Of a DNA stretch of 64,000 nt, positions 53,001 to 64,000 are shown in pieces. This DNA comes from Symbiodinium natans. Taxonomy: Eukaryota; Sar; Dinophyceae; Suessiales; Symbiodiniaceae. Positions within the stretch are counted from its first letter, which is position 1; every line of letters starts with the position of its first letter. A program made the translations under genes and the position numbers. The notes below the pieces were generated by a model. The model was not told the origin of the DNA. It ran no database searches and saw nothing but the letters and a program-made list of their open reading frames with translations. Location of the stretch: positions 551,888 to 615,887 of the forward strand of contig CAJNDS010000535.1 of assembly GCA_905221605.1 (NCBI GenBank), given 5' to 3'.

Positions 53001-54060
53001 CCGATCCTCCTCCCGTACCGACCCTTCATCCCAACCAACCTACACTACGGCCTAGACACTTTACGGGGTGAATACCCCTCTTCTTGTTCCAAGCACTGCT
53101 ACCCTAAACCCCAAAACCCTAAATCCGAAATCCTAAAAACTAAACACGACATAACCCTAAAAACTAAACACGAATTAACCCCGTGTAAAACTCTGTTTGT
53201 TCAGATACTTCACAGACAAAAATATGAGCCCTGGTGGTCTGCAGCACGAGAAACAGCCACGTCCCACATCCCTGGCACGCAATGGAAGCTTTTATGGTCG
53301 GGTACCCTAAACCCTAAATCCTTCATCTTAAGCTTGACCTACACATTGACATAGGGTTTGAAGGAGGGCTTTCGGGGGGCCTACGTCGGTACTCTGGAAG
53401 AGGGTGTAATGTTTGGGGTTTAGACCCTATAAGTACAGCAGAATAAGGTCCTCGTTAGGCGATTATTTGCTAAACCCAAACCCAAGTCTAATCCCAGAGC
53501 CCTCAACCCTGTAAAGGCCAGGTATGGGTTGAGGACGTGGTTCAGGGCTTAAGACGCTTTTTTGGTGAGGGGGTATTTACTCTCTTGTCATTATCGATCA
53601 CTATGTGAGTGCATAGGGTTAAGGGCATTAGAGTAAGGGAACCACTTTAGGCTACAGGGCTCAGGAAACCCTAACCCTTTAAACGCTTCAAACTCCAAAA
53701 TCACGACGATCCATTGCCAGGCCAGGGGTGTTGTGCAGAATCAGGAGTAGGGGGTGCCGGCGTAAGAAAGCACGCTGCAATCCTTGACAATTCCTCCCTT
53801 GGGGGCGAAAAAGAACCACCTAAATTGGGGAGCGCGTGCAGCGCGTACCACGTAAAATTTCCGAGCCCAAGCCCGTAAATACGAAAGCCCTATAAACCCT
53901 TTACCCTAATAAGGCCACAACCCCTAAAGCCCTAAACCCTGACAATACGTTGTGGGCCCCCTTTGGCTCCTAAAGCCCTCAGCACCCGAAGCCCTAAACC
54001 TTTGGGGCTTCGTTTAGCAGGATTCTCCTAAGCCCTGCAGCCTTCTATAAGACCCTGCCA
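53000..54060. other. Mostly unique sequence, no supported gene
   Basis: Scattered single CCCTAAA copies. Island 53210-53300 is open in two frames (YFTDKNMSPGGLQHEKQ or ILHRQKYEPWWSAARE) but lacks corroboration. Confidence 0.4.
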
Positions 54061-54185
54061 TAAACCCTAAACTCTAAACCCTAAACCCTAAACCCTAAAC
54101 CCTAAACCCTAAACCCTAGACCCTAAACCCTAAACCCTAAACCCTAAACCCTTAACCCTAAACCCTAAACCCTAAACCCTAAATT
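54060..54185 (+). repeat. CCCTAAA array
   Basis: About 17 copies with few variants. Confidence 0.85.
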
Positions 54186-54297
54186 TAAGAGCCTCCGGCT
54201 CAAGCCGCCGACCCCGCTGGAGCATAGTTGAGAGGTCTAAACCCGCTCGCATGGAAGATCATCCCAACCTACTCGGCAGAGTTCTGTGAATCGTTTG

Positions 54298-54610
54298 GGG
54301 GGGGGTAGGGGGCAGCACCAGGACAAGTTCAAGCCAAAAAGACAGGTGGGTGGGGGGGAGGGGGGGGGTGGGGGGGGGGTCGGGGGGGGGGGGGGGGTGG
54401 GGGCGGGGGGGGGGGGGTGGGGGGTGGAGGGGGGGGTGGGCGGCGGGGGGGGTGGGGGGGGGGGGGGTCGGATTTTGAGGGCGCCCCTACCCCCCGTGCT
54501 GAACCCCTGTTTACGCTGTGTGGGTGGCGCGGTCCTCCACGAAAAAATTGTGCACCGACCCCCCCCACCCCCCCCCCCCCCCCCTCCCGGGTTTTGGGGG
54601 GGTAAGGAGG
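54298..54610 (+). repeat. Poly-G/GGGGTGGGG low-complexity tract with a poly-C arm
   Basis: G-runs almost continuously from 54298 to 54475, then unique sequence, then C-runs at 54560-54585. The long Gly- and Pro-rich ORFs on both strands are artefacts. Strong G-quadruplex or foldback potential. Confidence 0.85.
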
Positions 54611-54659
54611 GAAAGAGGGAGGTTTTCACCTCCTTTTCCCATCCAACACGCCGCCAGGG

Positions 54660-56160
54660 TCGGCGGACCCTAAACCCTAAACCCTAAACCCTAAACCCTA
54701 AACCCAAACCAATCCCTTTTGGGGTTTCCTCTCGCTCCCAAGGGCCTGGGCACCAGCAGGTTCCTAGTGCATGGTCTAGATGGGCCTCGGTGGCAGCCTG
54801 GGGTTTAGGGTTTAGGGTTTAGGATTTAGGGTTTAGGGTTCAGGGTTTACAGGGTTTAGGGTTTACAGGTTTAGGGTTTCCAGGGTTTAGGGTTATGGGT
54901 TCAGGGTGTAGGTCGCTGGACCCCAAGAAGTAAGCCTCCTTCCAGCCTGAACGGGGTTTGGGGTAGGATTTAGGGATTACAGTAGGGTTTAGGGTTTAGG
55001 GTTTAGGGTTTAGGGTTTAGGGTTTAGGGTTTAGGGTTTAGGGTTTAGGGTTTAGGGTTTTGGGCCTGGGGGCCGCCATAGGTTTTTCCTTAACCTGCTC
55101 CGGGATGCACGCCGAGGCTTTTGGAATTCAGCTTTGTACAGCCTAGATTGCCTGCGCGCAACGGCGCCATGGGCCGCAGCAATCTGTGTCTTGGTAGCCC
55201 TAAACCCTAAACCCTAAACCCTAAACCCTAAACCCTAAACCCTAAACCCTAAACCCTAAACCCTTTTGAAGCACCAACCCCCAAAAGGGTGCCCTTACTA
55301 TGGGTGGTGGGCTGCCATGGTGTTTTGTACATTTCAACTGCGCCTGCTCTGGATGCTGTGAAGACTCCGCGCTTGAACGGACCCCACCAACCTACGGGCC
55401 CCTCAAAGTTCCAAACCCTAAGCCCTCAACCCTATCATATGATGCCCTCGTACTATTGTTGTCACCATCAGAGGTTATGAGTCCAAAAACTTAAATGCAC
55501 AACCCTCTGAGGTTCATCCCTAAACCCTAAACCCTAAACCCTGATATTCGCACATAAGAGCCCCTGCAGTAGCTGGCAATAGCCGCCGCTCCCATCCAAC
55601 TATCCAACTCTCAGCACTGCAGCTTTTTTTAGCTGTTTGGTGTCAGCTGGACGGGTGCGGCCTTAACCAATGGTTTAGGGTTTAGGGTTTAGGGTTTAGG
55701 GTCTAGGGTCTAGGGTTTAGGGTTTAGGGTTTAGGGTGTAGGGTTTAGGGTGTTTTGGGAGATTCCCTTACTAAGACTAGCTTGGGGCGTCGAGTCTATG
55801 GGGTTTGCTGGGCTCAGCCATTCCATGGTCCGGGATAGCCGTGAACTGTACAGAGGTGCGAGCTGCAGCAGGTGCAACTAATCCGCGGCAGCCATGCTGA
55901 AAAACCCTAAACCCTAAACCCTAAACCCTAAACCCTAAACCCTAAACCCTAAAGGAGCTAGGCCGACCTTGGCCCTAAACCCTCAACCCCTAAGATATCG
56001 AGCAGATCGCCCCTAAGCCCTGAATCCCATCCATGATCCCCGAAAACCGCTCCGTAAAACCCTGTGCCCGTAGACCTCCTTAAGCCCCAAGCCCTAAATC
56101 TTAAACCCTAAACTGCCCTAAACCCTAAACCCTAAATCCTAAACCCTAAACCCTAAACCT
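54660..56160. repeat. Telomeric arrays and short islands
   Basis: CCCTAAA at 54667-54705, TTTAGGG at 54800-54910 (degenerate) and 54988-55060, CCCTAAA at 55198-55263, TTTAGGG at 55674-55750, CCCTAAA at 55905-55952 and 56100-56158. Island 54737-54795 reads GLGTSRFLVHGLDGP in one frame; weak. Confidence 0.6.
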
Positions 56161-56212
56161 TTTTGGGCGTTCAGGGGGCCTGTAACTTTGAGCCAGCCCC
56201 TCCCGCAGGTAG

Positions 56213-56268
56213 ATGTCCTGCTGCTCATCTGGGGCCTTCTTATCAAGGAGCGGGGCGTGGGACAAGGG
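56213..56268 (+). CDS. Exon-like island, hydrophobic, unknown
   Basis: After CGCAG it reads VDVLLLIWGLLIKERGVGQ and then runs to TTTAGGG. Resembles a membrane segment. Isolated. Confidence 0.3.
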
Positions 56269-56269
56269 A

Positions 56270-56950
56270 GGGTTTAGGGTTTAGGGTTCAGGGTTTAGGG
56301 TTTAGGGTTTAATTAGAGTTCAGGGTTTAGGGCTGGTACTTGCAAAACAGTGCCCAAGTCAAGCTCAAAGACCCCACATACTCAAGCCACCCTGACTTCA
56401 GTTAAGCCCGAAAACCCTAACTGCTAGCTTTGGCTCCTAGGTTTCAATTTTTTCTTCAATTTGGCTCGGTGATTTTGCGGCAAGGGCTTTTCTGTGCATC
56501 CACATGAAATTAGTAATTAGAGTTCAGCAGTCAGGGGGCAAGATCGCAGGCTTAGTTGAGGGGGTTCGTGGCTTTACGGTTCCTCCCACCACAACCGAAA
56601 ACCTCCAAAGCCTGTCGCGGGTGAATGTGAAGGAGGGGTTTGGATGCTTGCATTGCCCTTTAAAGGCACCCCATGCAAACAGTCATCAGTATTATAAGGA
56701 GCCCCTTCAACCCTAAGTCATGCCCAAAACCCTAAACCCTAAACCCTAAACCCTAAACCCTGGCGGGTCCACAACAGACCCGCGCAAAACTGTGGCCCCA
56801 CCAGCAAACCTGAGATGGAGGACTTAGGTCACCGCCTTTAGTGTTGAGAAATGACGCCTTTCTGCTCCCCAGTGTGCCTAAAAGCAAGAACTTCCAGCCA
56901 TTTCTACCCAGAAGAAGGTTTAACCTTCTCGGAACGGATTAGACGATGTA
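56270..56950. other. Short TTTAGGG array and unique sequence
   Basis: TTTAGGG at 56270-56335, CCCTAAA at 56728-56760. The ORF at 56504-56716 has no family features. Confidence 0.4.
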
Positions 56951-57262
56951 AACCATGAACGTCATCATGCTTGGGCCATGGATGCTCTCTTCTCATCAGA
57001 GCAGAATAGACCGTCATGATGCTTGGACCCTGGATGCTCTCTTCCCAGAACGGAGAAGACCATGGACGTCATCATGGTTGGGCCATGGCAGTGCAGAAAA
57101 CATGTAGACCATGGACGTCATCATGCTTGGGCCATGGATGCTCTCTTTTCATCAGAACAGAGTCGACCATGGACGTCATCATGCTTGGGCCATGGGATAC
57201 TCTCTTCCCAGAACGGATTAGACTATGGACGTCATCATGGTTGGGCCATGATGCTCTCTTCT
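56950..57262 (+). repeat. Minisatellite of about six 49-58 base units
   Basis: Core ACCATGGACGTCATCATG, then CTTGGGCCATGGATGCTCTC, copies starting near 56952, 57010, 57059, 57108, 57166 and 57222. Overlapping ORFs here are spurious. Confidence 0.85.
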
Positions 57263-58735
57263 ATAACTATGGTGAAGCAAACGTGTTATTTAGACCGAGG
57301 GCTGGGCAGAAGCGGATGCAAGCAAGACAGGGCTTAGTTTAGGACACGTCGAAAGTGCGAAGTAGTGCACAAAACCCCACAAATACCAGTGCAGTCTACG
57401 GATGCCCAAAAAATTGCAGAATAATTTTGGATAAAAATTGCGGGGATGAGGTGATGGGCGAAACCCAGGAAACATCGGTATTTACAGGGGATTCTGAGGG
57501 CAACAGAGCTAAACTGCCGAAAGCCCGTGGGTCTGTTATGGCCCCGCCTAGCCCTAAACCCATGAGCCCCTTCAGCCCTGAGCCTGCGATCTTAGCCCCC
57601 TAATTCTGAACCCTAAGCCGTTACCCTTCTAATCAAGCCCTAAGACCTAAACCCTAAACCCTAAACCCTAAACCCTAAACCCCCTTTGGCCCTCGAAGGA
57701 TCGAGGCTGCTCCGCTTTACCGAACACTCCCTAAGGGCAGTTACATGGTGTTTTATCTGTCTTGGAGGGTTCTGAAGTATGGGCTCTTGTTAGGACTATA
57801 GAGTGTATAAATATAAATATAAATAAATAAATATATATATATATATATATATACATATAGAGATAAAGCCCATCATTACTAGGGGCTTGCCTCCCCCCCC
57901 CCCCCCCCCCCCCCCCCGCCCCCCTCCCCAAGAATGCAAGATCTCAAAGAACAGGGACCTATTTGATAGACCTTAAGACTTGAAAGTTTGTGGTTGAGGG
58001 CCCGGTGCCTATAGACCTGAGACTCATCGGCTTGGGCTTCCTAAACCCTAAACCCTAAACCCTAAACCCTAAACCCTAAACGCTTACTTGCCAGGATCCC
58101 TGCCTCACCACAGCAGCCCTGGTGCGTCCACGCCTTATTCCGAAACAAAGGAAGGGCTCAGCGTTGTCATAATCAGGGAACCCTAAGCCCCCAACCCTCA
58201 ACTCTAAACCCTGAAACCTCAGCCCTTCAGTCCTTGAACCCTGTAAGCTCTGAGTCACTTAGAAAGGGCACGGATGGGAGCTGCTGGCGGGGCGTGACAG
58301 GCCTTGTCGCGTAGACTCTCGGGCACACCATCCAAAAGAAGTATCACTGTAAAAGATGTCATGCTGGTCGACAGGCTACCGAGCTGTGCTTCACAATCTT
58401 TGCAAACGGTGCCTTTTCACAACCCCAGCACAAAGCCCTAAACCCTAAACCCTAAAGCTTCGTGTTCAGGGTTTAAGTAGGGTTTATTTGGTGTTCGGAG
58501 ATCCCTGAACCCTTCGTGCCCCAAACTCATTGAAACCTGAACTGCCCCCACTCCCCCCCCCCCACCCCCCCCCTCCCCCAAACTCCCCCGGCCCTAAACC
58601 CTAAACCCTAAACCCTAAACCCTAAACCCTAAACCCTAAACCCTAAACCCTAAACCCAGGTGAAATTGGCCAAGCCTACGGCGGCGCCTTCTCCTGTGGC
58701 GTCGTCCGCATGTGCCGTGACTGAGCGAGGGTTTA
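57262..58735. other. Mixed low-complexity region
   Basis: CCCTAAA at 57652-57680, family E-like foldback start at 57735, (TA)n at 57815-57855, poly-C at 57893-57920, CCCTAAA at 58040-58080 and 58593-58657. The ORF at 57355-57603 is not recognised. Confidence 0.45.
58658..58724 (+). CDS. Exon-like island ending in a stop, possible terminal exon
   Basis: After CCCAG it reads EIGQAYGGAFSCGVVRMCRD and then TGA at 58722-58724. The alternative frame VKLAKPTAAPSPVASS is also open. No family match. Confidence 0.3.
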
Positions 58736-59340
58736 GGGGTTAAGTTTAGGGTTTAGGGTTTAGGGTTTAGGGTTGAGGGTTGAGGGTTGAGGGTTGAGGG
58801 CTAGGGTCTAGGGTCTGTAGGGCTTGGTGGGGGGGGGGGGGGTTGCTGTCCCTAAGCCTTAAACCCTATAAACCCTTACTAAGGTTCACAGGATGAATAG
58901 GGTCTATAGGGATTAGGCTTGACTGCTCTTCATGAAAACCCTAAACCCTAAAAACCCTAAACCCTAAAAACCCTAAACCCTAAAAACCCTAAACCATATA
59001 AACCCTTCCTAGGGTTCACAACGCATGGCATCCTGTGAGCCTCTCTGGGACACCAGGCTCCTTGGCCCCTACTTCTGTGAGCCTTAGTTTAGGGCTTAGA
59101 GTCCCTAAACCCTATACCGTAAACCCCAAACCCCAAACCCCAAGCCCCAAGCCCCAAGCCCCAAGCCCCAAGCCCCAAGCCCCAAGCCCCAAGCCCCAAG
59201 CCCCAAGCCCCAAGCCCCAAGCCCCAAGCCCCAATCCCAAGCCCCAAACCCCAAACCCTAAACCCCAAACCCCAAACCCCAAACCCCAAACCCTAAACCC
59301 TAAACCCCTAACCCCAAACCCCAAACCCCAATCCATGCCT
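58735..59340. repeat. Telomere-derived variant arrays
   Basis: TTTAGGG/TTGAGGG at 58745-58800, CCCTAAAAA copies at 58938-58995, and a homogeneous CCCCAAG 7-mer array at 59137-59245 grading into CCCCAAA/CCCTAAA to 59330. The repetitive Pro/Lys and Gly/Trp ORFs across it are artefacts. Confidence 0.85.
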
Positions 59341-59360
59341 TCGCCTTTGCAGTGGGGCTT

Positions 59361-59428
59361 ACCTCGTCGTGGCCGCCACGGTGCTCCTGGAGGCCCAGAC
59401 GTGGTTGTGGGCTCCATACGCCCCCTAA
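59361..59428 (+). CDS. Exon-like island, unknown
   Basis: After TTTGCAG the sequence is GC-rich and open in two frames: WGLPRRGRHGAPGGPDVVV or AYLVVAATVLLEAQTWLW, both reaching TAA. The frame cannot be decided. Confidence 0.25.
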
Positions 59429-59429
59429 A

Positions 59430-60160
59430 ATAGGGGTTTAGGGTTTAGGGCTTAGGGTTTAGGAGGGTTTAGGAGGGTTTAGGAGGGTTTAGGAGGGTTT
59501 AGGAGGAACCCTAGCCCTAAACCCTAAACCCTAAACCCAACTCCTGGAGCCCTGGCCCCTGTACCCCCCAAAACATGCCACCCACGCTTAGGGTTTAGGG
59601 GGTTTGGGGTTTAGGGTTTAGGGTTTAGGGTTTAGGGTTTAGGGTTTAGGGCCCTTTCTGAACCCCGAAAGCCTAAAACTCCAAAGCTGGCAGACCTACG
59701 CACTCCTTTGCGTCTGGTCTTTCTGCGAGGAGAGAGGGGTGGGGTGGGGGCTACGGGGCTTGGGGGTTTAGGATTTAGGGTTTAGGGTTTAGGGTTTAGG
59801 GTTTAGGGTGGGGGGGGGGGTGCGGGCCTGGGGGCCTTCTATGGTTCGGGTTCGGGGTTAGTGTTCAGTCGGGTTTGAGTTCTTTTTCAGGTTCAGGCTT
59901 AGAGTTCTCTGGTTTGGGCCTACGCAGGGTTCTCTCCATAAAGTCGCTCGAGGTTTAGGGTTTAATTAGGGTTTAGGGTTTAGTTAGGGTTTAGGGTTTA
60001 GGGTTTAGGGTTTAGGGTTTAGGGTTTAGGGTTTAGGGTTTAGGGTTTAGGGTTTAGGGTTTAGGGTTTAGGGTTTAGGGTTTAGGGTTTAGGGTTTAGG
60101 GGTTAGGGGTTAGGGGTTTAAAGTTTAGGGTTATTGTCTGGGTTCAGGAGCCGATCGTTA
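59430..60160. repeat. TTTAGGG arrays
   Basis: A 10-base variant (AGGAGGGTTT) at 59459-59505; arrays at 59588-59650, 59768-59808 and a long one at 59950-60115. Confidence 0.8.
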
Positions 60161-60354
60161 TATTTACATGCAGGTATAAAATTTACCAAAATTCTTTATA
60201 AGTGAGAGCTTCGGGGTCCTGTTCTGCCCCCTTAAGAATTATTATAATTGAACATATTAATTATAATATATATTATATATAAGAGCAATCCCAGCACAAT
60301 ACTGTATGCATGGAGCCCAGTCACGTAATGGTTGCGCAAGCGGGGGTGCGGAAG

Positions 60355-60631
60355 GATGCTTAAAGACTTCATTCATCTGGAGAACTTTTGGCAATGCGGG
60401 AGGTACTACGCAAGGAGCTCAGCTCGTGACGACAACTCTGAGTATCAGAGGAGAATTCAGATGCTCATTGACTACGCCTACTACGAGTACCGCACAACTG
60501 GAAGGATAAGACTCCAATTCCTGGGCGTCAAGATCGTGCCGCCCAAACCAGGACAGAGGGTATCCGACACACCGCTGGACGGTACCCCAGGCGTTGGTGC
60601 AACCCGGGGTTTGGCGCTTCAAGGGTTTTGA
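60355..60631 (+). CDS. Unknown protein, best remaining ORF of the 3' region
   Basis: From an AAG acceptor (60352-60354) the frame reads MLKDFIHLENFWQCGRYYAR, then YQRRIQMLIDYAYYEYRTTG and QFLGVKIVPPKPGQR. Composition and aromatic/charged pattern look genuinely coding, unlike neighbouring ORFs. An in-frame TAA at 60326-60328 blocks extension upstream. A GT donor may end the exon near 60580 (DTPLDG). Preceded by an AT-rich stretch (60165-60300). Not recognised. Confidence 0.45.
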
Positions 60632-60639
60632 CTTCGAAA

Positions 60640-61350
60640 AGTGCCAAAGCACCAGAGAGAAGGTCTGAGCCCCCTAACTCCAGAACCTGCATCCTATCTG
60701 GATTTCGGGCCCTAAGCCCCCCATAAGGCCCTAAACCCCAAGCCCCTAAACCATAAGCCCTAAACCCTAAGCCCCTAGGCCCTATAAACCCTGAACCCTA
60801 AGTTCTAACCCTAAACCCTAAACGCTAAGCCCTATGCCCTAGGCCCGGAAACCCTAAACCCTGAACCCGGGTTTCGGCGCAGGGGCTTCGGGTTTTAGGA
60901 TTTCGCGGAGCTCAGGGATCTGCAAAAAAACACCCCCAAGCCGGTATTGGTACAATGGGGTTCAAGGTTTAGGGTTGAGGGTTTAGAGTTTTCGGGTCTT
61001 GGGTTCAGGGTTTAGGGCTTAGGGTTTTAGGCTTTAGGGTTTAGGATTGTAGAGTGGGGTTTAGGACTCTAGGGTTTAGGGTTAGGGTTGAGGGTTACAA
61101 GGGTGAGGGCTTGCAAGGCTCGTGAGGGCTTCTAGAGCTACCCGAGTCCCCAACTTAGAGCAAACCAAAGAAGTCCCTTGCCCCGAAGCCCCAAGCCCGC
61201 CCCCGCAAAGCCCCAAGCCCTATCAACCCTCAGCCACAACCAAAAAAACCTATTAGGGTTTAGGGTTTTAGGATTTTTGGGTTTTAGGGTTTCGAGTTTA
61301 GGGTTTACGGTTTAGGGCCACCCCCCCGCCCCCCTATCAAAACGTAAAAA

Positions 61351-61389
<39 letters not shown>

Positions 61390-64000
61390 GTATATATATA
61401 TATGTATGTATATATATATATTATTTTTATATTTATTTAGTTTTGTTTATTTGTTTCTTTATAAAGAAGAGGATCTGCGTGGTGGGCTGCATGCCCCCGA
61501 GCTCTCAAGCCTCATGCTGGGCCAGGCGGAATCCGATGGCCTGTCTTAAACATGTCTGGGTGTGTAGTCTCCCGGTTTAGGGTTAGGGTTTAGGGTTTAG
61601 GGTTTAGGGTTTAGGGTTTAGGGTTTAGGGTTTAGGGTGCAGGGTGTAGGGTTTAGGGTGTCATATATGTGTTGTTTGTCCTTGTCTTAAGCCCTATACG
61701 ATTTACGGGAGGCTTCTACAAGCAGGAATTGCCGGCCAGGAGTTATTGTTTGGTCCAGGGTTCAGGGCACAGGCTTCAATCAACCCATGTACCCGTCAGA
61801 GGGGAATCTATCCTCGGGGTAAATTTCCCCAACACATATATATATATAGTTATATTATATATATATGTATATAGATCCCTCAAAAACCCTAAACCCTAAA
61901 CCCGAAATATTTTTGTGCCTTACTACCGGGCTTGGCCTATAAGGGTGCACAGTTTACTCTAGGCAAGTGGGTTGGGCCAGCTACCACCCCCCCCCCCCCC
62001 CCCCCCCCTCTCCGAATCTCCTGAAGGGTCGGCTTGGGGCTTAGGGTTTCGGGTTTAGGGTTAGGGTTTCGGGGGTTAGGGTTTAGGGCTTAGGGTTTAG
62101 GGTTTGGGGGTTTACGGGTTTACGGGTTTGCGGGTTTTCGGGTTTTCGGGTGTACGGGTTTAAGGGTTAACGGGTTTCGGGTTTACGGGTTGGGCTTCGG
62201 GCGACCAAGCCCATCCCTGCAGTCGGTAGCCAGAAATCACAAATGACAAAGACGGCGCCTGCCCTAAGTAGCACAGCAAGCCCTGCAGGAGTTTACTCGT
62301 AGTGACGAGCAGGGCTTAGGGCTAGGGTTTCTACACCGAAACCCCGAAACTATAACCCGCCGCAAAACCCTAAACCTGAACCCTAACCTCTAAACCCTAC
62401 ACCCTAAACCCCAAACCCCAAACCCCAAACCCTAAACCCAAAACCCCAAACCCCAAACCCTAAACTTTAAACCCAAACCCTAAACCCTAAATCCCTAAAC
62501 CCTAAAAAAGAGAAGCCCCCACGGTAGGAAAGCGCGGTGGTGAAGCGGCCTCAAGAGCCCCTGAAGATGAGCTGGGGCCCTGGTAGGGTTTAGGGTTTAC
62601 AGTTTAGGGTGTAGGGTTTAGGGTTTAGGGTTCGGGGTTAGGGTTTAGAGTTTGGGGTTAGGGTTTGGTGTTTAGGGCTTTTGGGGTTTCAGGGTTTCAG
62701 GGTTTAGGGTTTAGGGCTTTTGAGATTTGAGGGTTTAGTTTTTAGGGCTTTTGGTGTTCAGGGTTCAGGGTTTAGGGATTTTGGGATTATAGGGTTTAGG
62801 TTTTAAGGCTGTTGGGGTTTTAGGGTTTTAGGGTCCGCTTTTAGGGTTTTCGGGTTTTAGGGTCGAGGGTTTTCCGAAGCTCAAAGCTGCAGTTTTCGGA
62901 GTCCGCAGCTGCACGAGGCTTGCGGCAGGTTTAGGGTTTAGGGTTTAGGGTTTGGGGTTTCGGGTTTTGGGTTTAGCGTGTTTGGGGTTTGGGGTTTATG
63001 CGACCTGTCATACGGACCTCTCCGAAGGGTTTAGGAGTTTAGGGTTTAGGGAAACAGGTCTCTGTCCAGAGGGCTTATGCGTTTCACAGGGCTTGTAAGT
63101 CACAGCACTTACAGTAACTGCAGGGGCTGTGCCTATTACCCCCCCCCCACACAGAACACAAAAGCAGCAAGCCCTTTGGGGGCTGTAGGGTTGAGGGCAG
63201 GGGGTTGAGCCCGAAACCCCACACCCTAAACCCTAAACCCTAAACATCCCGAAGCCCTATAGAAACCCAGAAATACCTTCATCCAAAAGCAGTTCGGCCT
63301 TGAAGAAGACATGCCCAGGACCGAGGGGTCCAGACTTCAACCCGAAACCCGAAACCGTAAACCCTAAACCCTAAACCCTAAACCCTAAACCCTAAACCCT
63401 AAACCCTAAACCCTAAACCCTAACCCTAAACCCTAACTTGCACCCTTAAGGTGGTAGCCCCTGAAGGGTTTCCAAACGCTGAGCCCAAAGACGCCAACCC
63501 CAAAACCCCTAACCCCTACACCCTAAACCCTAACCCCTAAACCCTAAACCCTAAACCCTAAACCCTAAACCCTAAACCCTAAACCCTAAACCCCTAAACC
63601 CCTAAACCCTAAACCCCTAAACCCTAAACCCCTAAACCAGCCCAAGCTCTTCACGCTCAGCATCCTTTCCGGCCCTTGAGACCCCTAAACCCTAAACCCT
63701 AAACCCTAAACCCTAAACCCTAAACCCTAAACCCTAAACCCTAAACCTTACACCCTAAACCCCAAACCCCAAACCCCAACATTTGGCCTGGCCGCCATTA
63801 AGAACCCACAAAATCCCCAAAGTCCTCAAAACCCTCAAGCACTAAACCCTAAACCCTCAACCCTAAATCTTAAAACCCTTGAACGGTGTGTCCATTGTAG
63901 GTAAAAAGAAACCCTCGGCCCTCAACCCCTCATTTCACACCTAGGGGCTTGGGGGAATTCTTCAGGGTGTGGGGCCCTTAAACGCTAAACCTTCAAAACC
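60640..64000. repeat. Telomeric arrays, low complexity and foldback fragments to the window end
   Basis: Degenerate copies at 60720-60860 and 60965-61100; (TA)n at 61353-61440 and 61835-61875; TTTAGGG at 61576-61640; poly-C at 61984-62009; GGGTTTACG-type variants at 62105-62190; CCCTAAA/CCCCAAA at 62385-62505; TTTAGGG at 62585-62840; CCCTAAA at 63355-63440, 63510-63640 and 63683-63770. An island near 63270-63340 reads NTFIQKQFGLEEDMPRTEG in one frame; unproven. Confidence 0.6.

Noticed and set aside
54237-54687. Gly-rich and Pro-rich ORFs on both strands
   Set aside because: Produced by G-runs and C-runs; no stop codons can occur in them in any frame.
56950-57342. Two ~105-residue ORFs with GRHH(A/G)WAM repeats
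   Set aside because: Frames across a minisatellite; no non-repeat coding sequence attached.
59035-59433. ORF with PKPQAPS repeats and minus-strand GLGAWGL repeats
   Set aside because: Direct translation of CCCCAAG/CCCCAAA telomere-like units.

Overview
This window looks like nuclear DNA of a dinoflagellate or a close alveolate relative. The evidence is that genes are cut into many very short exons, most introns open with GC or GA rather than GT, genes lie head to tail on one strand, and a C3H zinc-finger family of dinoflagellate type is present. The whole window is also filled with interstitial telomere-type repeats (TTTAGGG on one strand, CCCTAAA on the other). Species cannot be fixed from the sequence. 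Almost none of the long open reading frames are genes. The real genes are visible only as 20-150 base islands between telomeric arrays, and I assembled them by hand from protein-family similarity and splice-site logic.

Layout. (1) 754-42059, + strand: a soluble fumarate reductase (OSM1/FRD1 family) in at least 24 exons. The N-terminal FAD-binding part lies upstream of the window or was not found. (2) Its fourth visible intron is about 20.9 kb (3561-24432). It holds three tandem units of about 4-5 kb (roughly 4840-9430, 9430-13310, 13310-18345), each starting with a two-finger C3H zinc-finger gene. It also holds a 32-bp minisatellite, an AT-rich block of diverged repeats (18590-20105) and a large foldback (20110-20400). 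(3) 42686-50303, + strand: a complete 8-exon ATG8 (autophagy ubiquitin-like) gene starting about 630 bases after the fumarate reductase stop. (4) 50304-64000: mostly telomeric arrays, low-complexity sequence and small foldback elements, with several isolated exon-like islands. The best is an ORF near 60355-60631 of unknown function.

The most interesting signal is that the telomere-type arrays behave like intron-forming insertions. They sit in nearly every intron of both genes. In zinc-finger copy 1, five introns (four of them carrying CCCTAAA arrays) interrupt a stretch that is continuous in copies 2 and 3. Several arrays are flanked by direct duplications of 9, 26 and about 45 bases, and several lie inside small foldback elements. 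In about half of the fumarate reductase introns a G-strand array near one end faces a C-strand array near the other, so the intron RNA could fold into a long stem that brings the splice sites together. Intron ends typically share a short repeat of the type AG|G(T/C/A), which would supply both splice sites when duplicated. I read this as a telomeric-introner system, probably insertion of telomeric DNA at breaks. This is inference and the tests are stated in the findings.

No rRNA, tRNA, CRISPR array or bacterial-type operon was seen.
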